Below are positions 46,307-54,558 of a DNA stretch of 64,000 nucleotides, piece by piece. A program made the translations under genes and the position numbers. This DNA comes from Candidatus Sphingomonas colombiensis (GTDB lineage Bacteria > Pseudomonadota > Alphaproteobacteria > Sphingomonadales > Sphingomonadaceae), in NCBI GenBank assembly GCA_029202845.1, contig CP119315.1, positions 813,501 through 877,500 of the forward strand. Direction: 5' to 3'. The number at the start of each line of letters is the position of its first letter. Position 1 is the first letter of the stretch. The notes beneath the pieces were generated by a model. That model was not told the origin of the DNA. It searched no databases and saw only the letters and a program-made list of their open reading frames with translations.

Positions 46307-46330
46307 GGCCCCGCCACGCCGGGCGGGGCC
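46307..46330 (-). terminator. GC hairpin between M14 peptidase and amidohydrolase genes
   Basis: GGCCCCGCC and GGCGGGGCC form a perfect 9-bp stem around a 6-base loop, between the M14 stop (46337) and the amidohydrolase start (46278). There is no T-run. It may reduce read-through or protect the upstream mRNA end. Confidence 0.5.
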
Positions 46331-46336
46331 GATCGC

Positions 46337-49171
46337 TCAGTTCGGCGTACCGGTATCTTCCGAGCCGGACAGCCCGGTCGGCTTCGACCCATCGTCAACG
46401 CGCGGCGCCTTGCTCAGCGGCGCGCCCTCGTCGGGCTTCACCGGCGCGAGGTTGTTCGGGCCGCCCAGCGCCTGCCAGTTGAGCATCGCATTATAGAGCA
46501 TCCGGAACTCGCCGAGATTCTGCCAGCGCCACACCGGGTTGGTCGCGAACATCACCACGCGCCCGGCGCCGACCGGCATGTTGATCACCGCCGGACGATC
46601 CTTCACCTCCTCGGCGCTTTTCATGAACCCGCTCATCACGGATTTCTTGCCGCCGGGGAATTGCATCAACACATATTGCTTCGCCGTCTTGGGCGTGTTG
46701 AGCAGCACATTGGTCGCCCAACGCACCGGCATCGTCGTCTGGTTATAGCCATAGAAAATCGGGCTCGCGGGCTGCAGCACGTTCGCCTTCACCACCGGGC
46801 CGGGCGCATAGAAGTTCTTGCTCACTTCTCCGGCCGACACGTCGTTGACCAGCCCGAAGCTCGCCGGCACGCCGCTCGCCTTGCCGGTGGTGATGAGAAC
46901 GCCGCCCGCCTCGACGAACTTGCGCAATTCCTCCAGCCCGGCCAGCCCCATGCCGCCGCGAATATCCGGCGACGAGCCGTACATGCCCATCGTCGGGAAT
47001 TCCTTCGCCGCCGTATAGGGCAGTGGCTTCCCCTTCATCGGCAGGTCGAACACGATCTCCCGCGGCGACCGCCCCTGATCGGGGAGAATGATCACGTCAT
47101 ATTTCGCGCGCAGATCGCCCGCGCGGACCTGTTCCTTGAAGATCAGATCATAGGGCGTCTTGTACTGATCGAACGCATAACGCACCCAGCCGACGCTCTG
47201 TGTCGAGCCCCAGGTGCTGAACATCGCGACACGCGGCAGCGGCATGTCATGCGTCGGCACGCCGGGGTTGGCGGGGGCCGCGACCGCCGTCAGCCCCAGT
47301 TCGTCGATCAGCGGCTTGAGCTGTCCCCCCGCGCTCGCCGGGATCAGCAGTGACCCCGCCGGCACATCGCGCCCGCCCGCCTTGAACGATTTCTCCGCGA
47401 CCTTCACCGCCACGTCCTTCAACCGGAAGCGCAGTTCGGCGAGGTTCACCGATCCGGTATCGAGCACCGCATAGCCGCCCGCGCCCGCTCCGCTCATCGC
47501 GCCCGGCACGACGAAGCGATCGAGCGGCGTGGTCGCCACATCGAGCACCGCCTTGTCCGCGATCTGGACGATATTGGTGTGGGTCATCAGCCCCATCGTC
47601 CACGCCGCGTCGTCATAGGTGGTCATGTCGTCGTTGGGATAATTGTCCTGCACTTTGAGCAGGGTCTTGGCGAGGCGGCCGTAAGGCTGGTTGAGCTTGA
47701 TGACGAGCGAACCCGCCGGATAGCTCTTGTCGCCCAGCTTGATCGCGGCATTGGCCTTTCCGATCTCGATCCCCTGCAGCTGGAGCACGTCGGCGACGAA
47801 CTTCACCCGCGTCGGATCGCTCTGATTGGCCGGGATGATATAGGCATAGGGTGCCTTGGCGGCGCCCGCCTCCACCCCGTTCAGGCTCTTTTTATAGAAG
47901 TTTTCGAGGATGATGTTCGGGAAGGTCGACGCGAGTTGCAGCGCGGTGAGCACACCGGTTTGCATATAATTGGTGTTGTTGCGCATCGACCATTCCACCT
48001 CCTTATAGGCAGGGGATGGCCGGAACCAATCACGCTCGGTCTGGTTGCCGCCGCGCACGCCGGGGCCACCTTCGCCGGTATCGACATGGCGCAGCATCGT
48101 GGTCGCGCCGTTGTTGCCGAAGGTCTCGTACATGCGCAGCATGCCGTTGTGGTTCGACGCCATGAAGCCGACATAGCCCGGCGACCAGGCATCGACGAAG
48201 CCATGCGTCCACACGCCCGGCAGCCCGTATTTGGTAAGTTGCGACATCTCGAAGTTCGAGAAGAACGGCAGTTCGCCATAAAGGATCGGATCAAGATCCG
48301 GGTTTTGCGGCGCCTGCCCGCTATAGGTATAAAGGAACGGCACTGATTCATGCAGTTCGTGCATGATCGGCGGGTGCCATTCGAGATAATATTTCATCAT
48401 CGCGCGCGCGCTGACATCGGAAAAATTGATGTCACGATTATTGTCGTGATAGATGTACTTGCCCCAGTAAGGCGGGCCGGCGGGTTTGTTGAGATCGTCC
48501 TTCTCGTCGATCAGATGGCGGTTATACCAGTCGCGGTAACGATCGCGGCCATCCGCCTCCAGCACCGGGCTGATCGCGACGACCAGATTCTTGCCGATCT
48601 GCCGGATGAGCGGCGTATCCTCGGTCAACAGGCGATAGGCCAGTTCCATCACCATTTCGGGCGGCCCGGTTTCGGCGGAATGCAGCCCGGCGGTCAGATG
48701 ATAGATCGGCTTGGTCTCGGCGATGATGCGCTTCGCATCGTCGGCGCTGATGCGGCGCGGATCGGCGAGCTTGCCGAGATTGGCCTTATATTGATCGAGC
48801 TTGGCGATATTCTCCGCGTCAGAGATCATCACGACGATATTGTCGCGGCCCTCGTTGGTCTTGCCGATATCGATGATCCGCACGCGATCGGGCGCGGCAG
48901 CGGCGAGCTTGCGGAAATAGTCGACGATCTCCGGCTGGCTGTGCAGCACATTGGGCGCGCCGATATGCTTGCCGAACACCTGCTTCGGCGAGGGGATGGT
49001 GGACGACAGCGGCAGGTGATCGACCAGCGGCGTGGAGAATTCGGGCCGCGTCGTCCATTCCTTCACCGATTTCGCGAAATCGGGGTCCATGCCCTGCTGC
49101 TGCGCGACCGCCGCGCTGGCCAGCAATATCGTCGCGGTGACGACCGGCGCCCCCTTCAAAATCCGCTTCAT
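46337..49171 (-). CDS. Exported M14-family zinc carboxypeptidase-like protein
   Basis: 944 residues. A signal peptide (ending AAVAQQQ) is followed by an M14 zinc-peptidase domain with the H-x-x-E motif H164-S-A-E167 (AGLHSAETGPPEM) and a candidate third histidine in WHPPIMHELHES. The C-terminal 350 residues contain a class I glutamine-amidotransferase-like Rossmann region (DVIILPDQG, then GLEELRKFVEAGGVLITTG), as in many large secreted M14 proteins. The ATG at 49171 follows GGGAGGG; a longer TTG frame lacks support. It is divergent from receptor 4 and upstream of an amidohydrolase, forming a likely peptide-use module in the periplasm. Confidence 0.88.
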   Translation of the reverse strand: MKRILKGAPVVTATILLASAAVAQQQGMDPDFAKSVKEWTTRPEFSTPLVDHLPLSSTIPSPKQVFGKHIGAPNVLHSQPEIVDYFRKLAAAAPDRVRIIDIGKTNEGRDNIVVMISDAENIAKLDQYKANLGKLADPRRISADDAKRIIAETKPIYHLTAGLHSAETGPPEMVMELAYRLLTEDTPLIRQIGKNLVVAISPVLEADGRDRYRDWYNRHLIDEKDDLNKPAGPPYWGKYIYHDNNRDINFSDVSARAMMKYYLEWHPPIMHELHESVPFLYTYSGQAPQNPDLDPILYGELPFFSNFEMSQLTKYGLPGVWTHGFVDAWSPGYVGFMASNHNGMLRMYETFGNNGATTMLRHVDTGEGGPGVRGGNQTERDWFRPSPAYKEVEWSMRNNTNYMQTGVLTALQLASTFPNIILENFYKKSLNGVEAGAAKAPYAYIIPANQSDPTRVKFVADVLQLQGIEIGKANAAIKLGDKSYPAGSLVIKLNQPYGRLAKTLLKVQDNYPNDDMTTYDDAAWTMGLMTHTNIVQIADKAVLDVATTPLDRFVVPGAMSGAGAGGYAVLDTGSVNLAELRFRLKDVAVKVAEKSFKAGGRDVPAGSLLIPASAGGQLKPLIDELGLTAVAAPANPGVPTHDMPLPRVAMFSTWGSTQSVGWVRYAFDQYKTPYDLIFKEQVRAGDLRAKYDVIILPDQGRSPREIVFDLPMKGKPLPYTAAKEFPTMGMYGSSPDIRGGMGLAGLEELRKFVEAGGVLITTGKASGVPASFGLVNDVSAGEVSKNFYAPGPVVKANVLQPASPIFYGYNQTTMPVRWATNVLLNTPKTAKQYVLMQFPGGKKSVMSGFMKSAEEVKDRPAVINMPVGAGRVVMFATNPVWRWQNLGEFRMLYNAMLNWQALGGPNNLAPVKPDEGAPLSKAPRVDDGSKPTGLSGSEDTGTPN

Positions 49172-49562
49172 CGATGCCCTCCCTTGTAACGTGCACGACA
49201 GGCTCCGCCCGGCCGCCGCAGCCTGTCGCCGCCCGAATCCCGCGCCTCGCCTGTCTGAAAAAATGGGCGGTTGCCCGCACAGACCCTGCAATTTTTATAT
49301 GTGAACGTGCCGCCCCTGCCGGCACACACCGCGCAGGAACAATCCGTTCACGTACTAATGGTGCGATATCAACTTCTCCGGCGCAAGCACGGATCGGAAA
49401 ATCACTTCGATACGCACAGTTTAGTTGACGAGCGCGGATATCCTGCCCAATCGGGCCAAGGGGACCGGGCTGCGACCTGGCCCGACGGGGAAAACAAGCG
49501 CCAAGCTAGCGCAGTCGCCATCGCGCCTGAGGGAAGGCCGGGGGCGGGCATGAGGGGGTTCA
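49172..49562. promoter_or_regulatory. Divergent promoter region, M14 peptidase / receptor 4
   Basis: 391 bp without a gene. An inverted repeat GTGAACG (49301-49307) and CGTTCAC (49345-49351), centred 44 bp apart (about four helical turns), could bind a regulator shared by both sides. An AT-rich stretch ATTTTTATATG adjoins the first arm. Nothing else is recognisable. Confidence 0.45.
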
Positions 49563-51863
49563 ATGATCGACATTATGCATCCGCGGCGGATGGCTATCCG
49601 CACCTTGCTTGCTGCGACCGCGCTGTGCGGCGTTGCCGGGCCCGCTCTTGCCCAGACCGCCGCGCCGCAGGACGCCTCCACGAACAGCGAGGCGGATATC
49701 ATCGTCACTGCGCTGAAGCGTGGCACGCGCCTTCAGGAAACCCCGATCGCGATCTCCGCGGTCTCGGCGCAGACGATCGCCAATGCCGGCGTGCAAAGCA
49801 TCGCGGATCTGCATAGCCAGGTTCCCAGCCTCAACTTCGTCGACGGCGGCCCGTCCAATCGCCGCGTCGTCATCCGCGGCATTCAGGCGACCGGCGAACC
49901 GACCGTCGGCGTCTATTATGACGAAACGCCGGTCACCGGCACGGTCGGCGCCAGCAATGACGCCGGCGGCTCCACCCCCGAATTGCGCCTGTTCGACGTC
50001 GATCGCGTCGAGGCGCTGCGCGGCCCGCAGGGCACGCTTTACGGCTCGGGATCGATGGGCGGCACGCTGCGCATCATCTACAAAAAGCCGAGCTACGAAC
50101 TGGGCGCGGATTTCGACGGCACCATGTCCGCCACCAAGCACGGCGGCGCCAATCAGGAAATGAACGGGATGATCAACGTCCCGCTCATCGATCAGAAAGT
50201 CGCGTTCCGCGCGGTTGGTTTCTACAAGCGCAACTCCGGCTATATCGACAACACCTGGCTGCGCGTGAACGACATCAACGCGGAGGAAAGCTACGGTGGG
50301 CGCGCCATCCTGCGGGTGCAGCCGGTCGCGGCCTGGACGATCGACGCGGCGATCTATTACAACAATTCCTCGACGGATACGCCGAGCTGGCTGCTCGAAA
50401 GCGGTCGCTACAAGACCGATTCGCGCACCCGCCTGATCGTGCGCGACGAAGTGACGCTCTACAGCCTGACCAGCGCCTATGATTTCGGCGGCGTCACTGC
50501 GACCGGCGTCGTTTCGTATATGGATCGCAGCCTCGTCAGCCAGAGCGACACGTCGCGCTACATTCAGGGGACGAACAATCTCGCGACCTATAACCGCCTG
50601 TGCGCGGCCGGCTGCGTCGATCAGTTCAGCAAGCCGATCACCTCGTTCGCGCAATATCAGGCGTTCGTCGCGGGCCAGTCGACCAGCTCGCTCTATCCGC
50701 AACAGGATCTGAATGCGCTGACGGCGGAGTTGCGCTTGAGCTCGTCCGCGCATGGGCCGATCAACTGGACGGTGGGCGGCTTCTATTCGCGTCGCCGCAC
50801 CGATGTCGCCAATCCGCAGCTCAACGCCAACGCGGCCAACGGTTTCGTCATCCCGAACCAGATCGATACGGTCCGCTTCATCCATGACGAGCTGAAGCAG
50901 CTCGCGGCATTCGGCGAATTGTCGGTGGATATCACCTCGAAGCTGAACGTCACCGGCGGCATCCGCTACTTCAAGTACGACAAGGATGTGATCGGCCACA
51001 CCGATGTGCCGTCGATCCTCGTCGGCGCGAAGATCACGCCGCCGACCGCGCTGTCCTCGACGGAGGACGGCACCGTCCTCAAGGCGAACGCGTCGTACAA
51101 GATCACGCCGGACATCATGTTCTACGCCGAAGCGGCGCAGGGCTTCCGCCCCGGCGGCGTCAATCAGGTACTCGGCCTAGACACCGCGCTCACGCCGTAT
51201 CGCTCGGATTCGCTGTGGAATTATGAGGCGGGCTTCAAGACCGCTTGGTTCAATCGCGCGCTGATCGCCAATATCGATGTCTTCCGCATCGACTGGACGA
51301 ACATTCAGGTGACGCAGCGCACCCCGAATGGCGCCTTCTCCTATATCGGCAATGCCGCCGCCGCGCGCGTACAGGGCGTCGAGTTCGAAACGTCGATCCA
51401 GCCGGTTCATGGCCTGAATATCAGCGGCAACGCCACTTACATGACTGCCAAGCTGACCGAGGATCAGCTTCCCTCGAACCTGACCACCGCCAGTTCCGGC
51501 CTCGCGGGCAACCGCATCCCCTATGTGCCGAAATTCACGATGGGGGCGAGCGCGCAATATACCTGGGCGCTTACCAACACGTTCGACGGGGTGATCCGCG
51601 CGGACTTCAGCCATTCGGGCGGCTATTATTCCGATTTCCGCCCGACCTATGTTTATACGCGCTACATCAACGGCTACGAGCTGGTGAACACGCGGATCGG
51701 CATCGAGCGCCAGAACGATTGGGGCGCCTATATCTTCGTCAACAATCTGTTCGACGCGACTGCCATCACCCGCGCTTCGTCGAGCGCGATCGGCGTGGGG
51801 CTGACGAGCGTAACCTCGGCACGGCCGCGCACGATCGGCCTCAATCTGCGTAAATCCTTCTGA
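49563..51863 (+). CDS. TonB-dependent outer-membrane receptor 4
   Basis: 766 residues. A signal peptide (ending GPALAQ) leads to a plug with DIIVTALKRGTRLQETPIAIS and the gate VEALRGPQGTLYGSGSMGG. The barrel ends in RTIGLNLRKSF with a terminal phenylalanine. GAGGGGG precedes the ATG. It belongs to the same broad sphingomonad receptor group as receptors 1 and 2 (compare VGVYYDETPVTG with VGVYIDETPVQV) but is more distant. It is divergent from the M14 peptidase and probably imports the peptide or derivative that the neighbouring hydrolases process. Confidence 0.92.
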   Translation: MIDIMHPRRMAIRTLLAATALCGVAGPALAQTAAPQDASTNSEADIIVTALKRGTRLQETPIAISAVSAQTIANAGVQSIADLHSQVPSLNFVDGGPSNRRVVIRGIQATGEPTVGVYYDETPVTGTVGASNDAGGSTPELRLFDVDRVEALRGPQGTLYGSGSMGGTLRIIYKKPSYELGADFDGTMSATKHGGANQEMNGMINVPLIDQKVAFRAVGFYKRNSGYIDNTWLRVNDINAEESYGGRAILRVQPVAAWTIDAAIYYNNSSTDTPSWLLESGRYKTDSRTRLIVRDEVTLYSLTSAYDFGGVTATGVVSYMDRSLVSQSDTSRYIQGTNNLATYNRLCAAGCVDQFSKPITSFAQYQAFVAGQSTSSLYPQQDLNALTAELRLSSSAHGPINWTVGGFYSRRRTDVANPQLNANAANGFVIPNQIDTVRFIHDELKQLAAFGELSVDITSKLNVTGGIRYFKYDKDVIGHTDVPSILVGAKITPPTALSSTEDGTVLKANASYKITPDIMFYAEAAQGFRPGGVNQVLGLDTALTPYRSDSLWNYEAGFKTAWFNRALIANIDVFRIDWTNIQVTQRTPNGAFSYIGNAAAARVQGVEFETSIQPVHGLNISGNATYMTAKLTEDQLPSNLTTASSGLAGNRIPYVPKFTMGASAQYTWALTNTFDGVIRADFSHSGGYYSDFRPTYVYTRYINGYELVNTRIGIERQNDWGAYIFVNNLFDATAITRASSSAIGVGLTSVTSARPRTIGLNLRKSF

Positions 51864-51872
51864 CGCATGGCG

Positions 51873-51911
51873 TTCGCCGTCCGGCCTGCTCATCGCGGGC
51901 TGGACGGCGAA
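51873..51911. terminator. Hairpin between convergent genes after receptor 4
   Basis: TTCGCCGTCC and GGACGGCGAA form a perfect 10-bp stem; adjoining GGCC/GGGC bases extend it. It starts 10 bp after the receptor stop and ends 16 bp before the end of the minus-strand gene. There is no T-run. Confidence 0.7.
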
Positions 51912-51927
51912 TAACCCGGCGATTTCC

Positions 51928-52617
51928 CTAGCTCGCCGGTGTCAGCGAAAAGGGCGAGGCCAGTTTCTCGGCGGGATCCTGCGCATCGGCCCATTCGGTT
52001 CGCCGCCGCAACCGGGGATGAAGGAACAGCAGCGGCAGCTTGAAGAACAGCAATTCGGAATGGATGAAGCTGTCGATGGCATGCTCCCACCATTTCGGAT
52101 CGCGCTTGCCGTGCGCGCGCAGCCAGCCTTCATAGGGCGCCCAATGGCTCGGCTCGTCACGCTCGATGATCGTGAAAATCCGCATCAGCACCGGATCGCC
52201 ACGCACCAGTGGGTGGCGCAGCAGGATTTCCACCTGCCGATAACCGCGCTGCTCGGTCAGCGTGATGACCCGGCATAACCGCTCGAACAATTCGTCGCGC
52301 GCGACAATCTGATCCGTGTCGAGATCCTCGATCGTCGATCGGAACATGATCTCCACGAAACGATCGATATGGCCGCAGGTGCGATCGATGAAATAGGGCA
52401 TCTTCCCGCGCAGTTCGAACCAGCGCCGGAACATCACATAGTGTTTGCGCTCGTCCGCGCGGTGCTTCTCGATCGCGGCGATCAGGGCGTGATCGTCCGG
52501 CGCTCGCCGTCGCACCGCCTCCAGCACGCGATCGATCGAGCGGTAACCGCGATGCTCGTTATAGATATAGATCGACCCCAGCAGATCGAGGTAGCGCTGG
52601 TGGAACCAAGTTTTCAT
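51928..52617 (-). CDS. Ferritin-like diiron protein
   Basis: 229 residues, mostly helical. Two E-x-x-H-type iron-binding motifs are visible: one around IEKHRADERKHYVMF and one in IIERDEPSHWAPY, plus further glutamates (ELFERL, TLTEQRGY) that could complete a diiron site in a four-helix bundle. It has no signal peptide. The ATG at 52617 is preferred to a TTG four codons upstream, although the GGGAG site is far from it. It is at the end of a minus-strand run that includes the nitric-oxide-type genes, after a 165-bp gap. A role as an oxidase, oxygenase or iron handler is possible; the substrate is unknown. Confidence 0.75.
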   Translation of the reverse strand: MKTWFHQRYLDLLGSIYIYNEHRGYRSIDRVLEAVRRRAPDDHALIAAIEKHRADERKHYVMFRRWFELRGKMPYFIDRTCGHIDRFVEIMFRSTIEDLDTDQIVARDELFERLCRVITLTEQRGYRQVEILLRHPLVRGDPVLMRIFTIIERDEPSHWAPYEGWLRAHGKRDPKWWEHAIDSFIHSELLFFKLPLLFLHPRLRRRTEWADAQDPAEKLASPFSLTPAS

Positions 52618-52782
52618 GAAATGGTGCAAGCTCCCGTAGTTGCAAGCACATCAAAACTGCTTCCGCACTTAAAGCGGCGAGAGCGATCGTCACGCAGGCA
52701 TAAGCGGCGGCGCATGTATTACTATATCAAACCTGCCCGCATATCTCAACGACGGAACCGGGTTGGGCGCGTGGCAGAGAGC

Positions 52783-53400
52783 CTATATCACTATTTTGTC
52801 TGCCTTCATCTCGACTGGCGCGCGCCAGAACTCGACATGAAAGCGCACCGCGCCAATCGGTTCTATGTTATGCAGGATCGTCGGCTCGACGACGCCCGGC
52901 GCGCTATCCGGGGCAAGGATCGTATCGAGCGGCTCGCGGCGCGGATCGTTAACGCGATAGCGCAATTTGCCCTCGGTCACATGGATCAGCCCCCAGTTCC
53001 CCGCCTTGGTGCTGTGATCGGCGAGCAGCGCCGCCGGCACCGTCGCCTCGGTGAAGCTATCGGTGCGGCGATAGGTTTCGAGCCCGGCGGGCAGCGCGCT
53101 TGGGTTGGCCGGCGCTGTCTTGACCCGCGTGGCATCGGTGACGGTCTGGTCGTAGCCGCTATTGGCGCTGAAGAATGCGGCGGCAAACAGCCCGCAGCCA
53201 AGCACGACCGAGAACAACACGCCCAGCGTCGTCGCCACGACCATATGCACGGTGAGCGGACCGGATAGCGAAAGATACCACAATGCCCCGCCCGCCATCA
53301 GGATCGCGGCCGCCACGATCCATTTGAGCGCACGGCGGAATTCGTTCGCCGCTACATCATTGCCCCGCGTCGCTGGGCCCGATCGTACCCTTATCTTCAT
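52783..53400 (-). CDS. Membrane protein with C-terminal DUF1971 domain
   Basis: 205 residues. Two N-terminal membrane helices (about 20-40 and 48-75) are followed by a DUF1971-like cupin-type domain: LPAGLETYRRTDSFTEATVP, then GKLRYRVNDP and the closing VRFHVEFWR. DUF1971 is often found alone or fused to TehB and in nitric-oxide-responsive gene sets. Its ATG overlaps the stop codon of a small upstream gene (ATGA), which shows translational coupling. The fusion to a membrane anchor is the unusual part. It lies downstream of the truncated haemoglobin and is probably controlled by the NsrR-like regulator. Confidence 0.8.
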   Translation of the reverse strand: MKIRVRSGPATRGNDVAANEFRRALKWIVAAAILMAGGALWYLSLSGPLTVHMVVATTLGVLFSVVLGCGLFAAAFFSANSGYDQTVTDATRVKTAPANPSALPAGLETYRRTDSFTEATVPAALLADHSTKAGNWGLIHVTEGKLRYRVNDPRREPLDTILAPDSAPGVVEPTILHNIEPIGAVRFHVEFWRAPVEMKADKIVI

Positions 53401-53561
53401 CTCACACCACCATCCGCATATCCGGAACGATACGGCTTCCCACTCCCCAGCCGCAGTCCGCGACGTTCGCTCGCGCACGCGTGATCGACCTTGCGGTGGC
53501 GCGCCTCATCCGCCAGCGTCCGATAAAACCGTGCAATATCGACCAATGGCGTGGCTTGCAT
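53397..53561 (-). CDS. Small hypothetical protein in the nitric-oxide-type operon
   Basis: 54 residues (start MQATPLVDIARFYRTLADEA), Arg-rich, with no recognisable domain. It lies between the haemoglobin gene and the DUF1971 gene. AGGGGAT stands before the ATG at 53561, and its stop overlaps the downstream start by ATGA. A GTG at 53579 would add six residues. The coupling supports a real gene, but it could also be a short coding leader for the membrane protein. Confidence 0.5.
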   Translation of the reverse strand: MQATPLVDIARFYRTLADEARHRKVDHACASERRGLRLGSGKPYRSGYADGGVR

Positions 53562-53582
53562 CGGGATATCCCCTGTCACGGA

Positions 53583-53987
53583 TCAGGCCAGGGCGCGGCC
53601 GGGGCCCGAAGCGGGATCGAGGCGGAAGAACAGCGCGAGTTGGAGGCTTTCGGAAATGCGCCCCGCCTTGGCCTGAAGCGCGGCGGCGGCGTCGCGCGTC
53701 ATCAGCTCGTCCGTCGTCATCTTCCACAAGGCAAGCCAGCGATCGAACAACGCCGGCGTGATGCGCGGCTTGTGCCTGAGATGCGCGATCATCGGATTGC
53801 CCTTGTAGCGCCCGCTCGTCAGCATCACCGAAGACCAGAAGGCGATGAGTTTATCGAGATGCTCGGGCCAATCACCGACCGCATCGTTGAACACCGGCCC
53901 AAGCTGGGCATCATCACGCACCCGATCGTAGAAAGCGGGAATCAGGCGCGCGAGCGCAGCTTCTTCGATGTGCGCGGCCTCGTCCAC
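53583..53987 (-). CDS. Group III truncated haemoglobin
   Basis: 134 residues with the group III pattern. Helices with AFYDRVRDDAQLGPVFNDAV and WPEHLDKLIAFWSSVMLTSG lead to the segment YKGNPMIAHLRH, with the likely proximal histidine, and then ITPALFDRWLALW. Such globins bind oxygen or nitric oxide and may detoxify NO. The GTG at 53987 is chosen because GGAG stands six bases before it; a TTG at 53999 is the alternative. It is divergent from an NsrR-like gene, with two candidate operators between. Confidence 0.85.
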   Translation of the reverse strand: MDEAAHIEEAALARLIPAFYDRVRDDAQLGPVFNDAVGDWPEHLDKLIAFWSSVMLTSGRYKGNPMIAHLRHKPRITPALFDRWLALWKMTTDELMTRDAAAALQAKAGRISESLQLALFFRLDPASGPGRALA

Positions 53988-54001
53988 GACTCGCTCCAAT
54001 T

Positions 54002-54018
54002 ATGCATTCGCTATGCAT
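54002..54018. promoter_or_regulatory. Candidate NsrR-type operator 1
   Basis: ATGCAT-TCGCT-ATGCAT. Two ATGCAT half-sites with 5 bases between them match the spacing of the known NsrR operator. It lies 15 bp upstream of the haemoglobin start. Confidence 0.65.
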
Positions 54019-54038
54019 CTATTCATTCGTCCAAAAAG

Positions 54039-54055
54039 ATGCAATATAAATGTAT
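54039..54055. promoter_or_regulatory. Candidate NsrR-type operator 2
   Basis: ATGCAA-TATAA-ATGTAT, preceded by AAG. It is a degenerate copy of operator 1 with the same 11-bp half-site period, 33 bp upstream of the regulator start, so it could mediate autoregulation. Confidence 0.55.
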
Positions 54056-54087
54056 ATTATCTGTGCTGGACCGATGCGGAGCGCCTG

Positions 54088-54534
54088 ATGCGCCTGACAC
54101 GCTATACCGATTATGCGATGCGCGTGCTGCTTTATCTCGGCGCGCGGCCCGATCGCCTATGCTCGATCGCTGAAGTTTCACGCGCTTATGGGATATCGCA
54201 AAATCATCTGATGAAGGTCGTCAACGACCTCTCGAATGCTGGCTATATCGCCAGCGTGCGTGGCCGGGGCGGCGGCATAAAGCTTGGGCGCGCGCCAAAG
54301 GAGATCAACGTCGGCGCGCTCGTTCGGCATACTGAGGACGGCTTCGATCTTGTCGATTGCGACGATTGCATCATCGCGCCGGCCTGTGGACTGACGGTCG
54401 CGCTGGCGGAGGCGCTCACCGCGTTCATGGCGGTGCTCGATCGTTATACGTTGCAGGACCTCATTGCGAAGCGGCCCGATATCCTGACGCTATTTGCCGC
54501 GCGGGAACTTGAGATGGCGACCGGCCCAGGCTGA
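54088..54534 (+). CDS. nsrR: Rrf2-family iron-sulfur regulator, NsrR-like
   Basis: 148 residues. The N-terminal winged helix begins MRLTRYTDYAMRVLLYLG, which is characteristic of NsrR, and includes D8, an iron-sulfur ligand in the Streptomyces protein. Three cysteines C91, C94 and C100 form the cluster-binding loop (DCDDCIIAPAC). The last spacing (C-x5-C) is as in known NsrR; the first is shorter (C-x2-C) than usual. NsrR represses NO-detoxification genes until NO damages the cluster. The ATG at 54088 follows GGAG. Divergence from a truncated haemoglobin and the two ATGCAT-type sites agree with this role. Confidence 0.88.
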   Translation: MRLTRYTDYAMRVLLYLGARPDRLCSIAEVSRAYGISQNHLMKVVNDLSNAGYIASVRGRGGGIKLGRAPKEINVGALVRHTEDGFDLVDCDDCIIAPACGLTVALAEALTAFMAVLDRYTLQDLIAKRPDILTLFAARELEMATGPG

Positions 54535-54558
54535 GCCGGTCGCCGGCGCATCCCGGCG

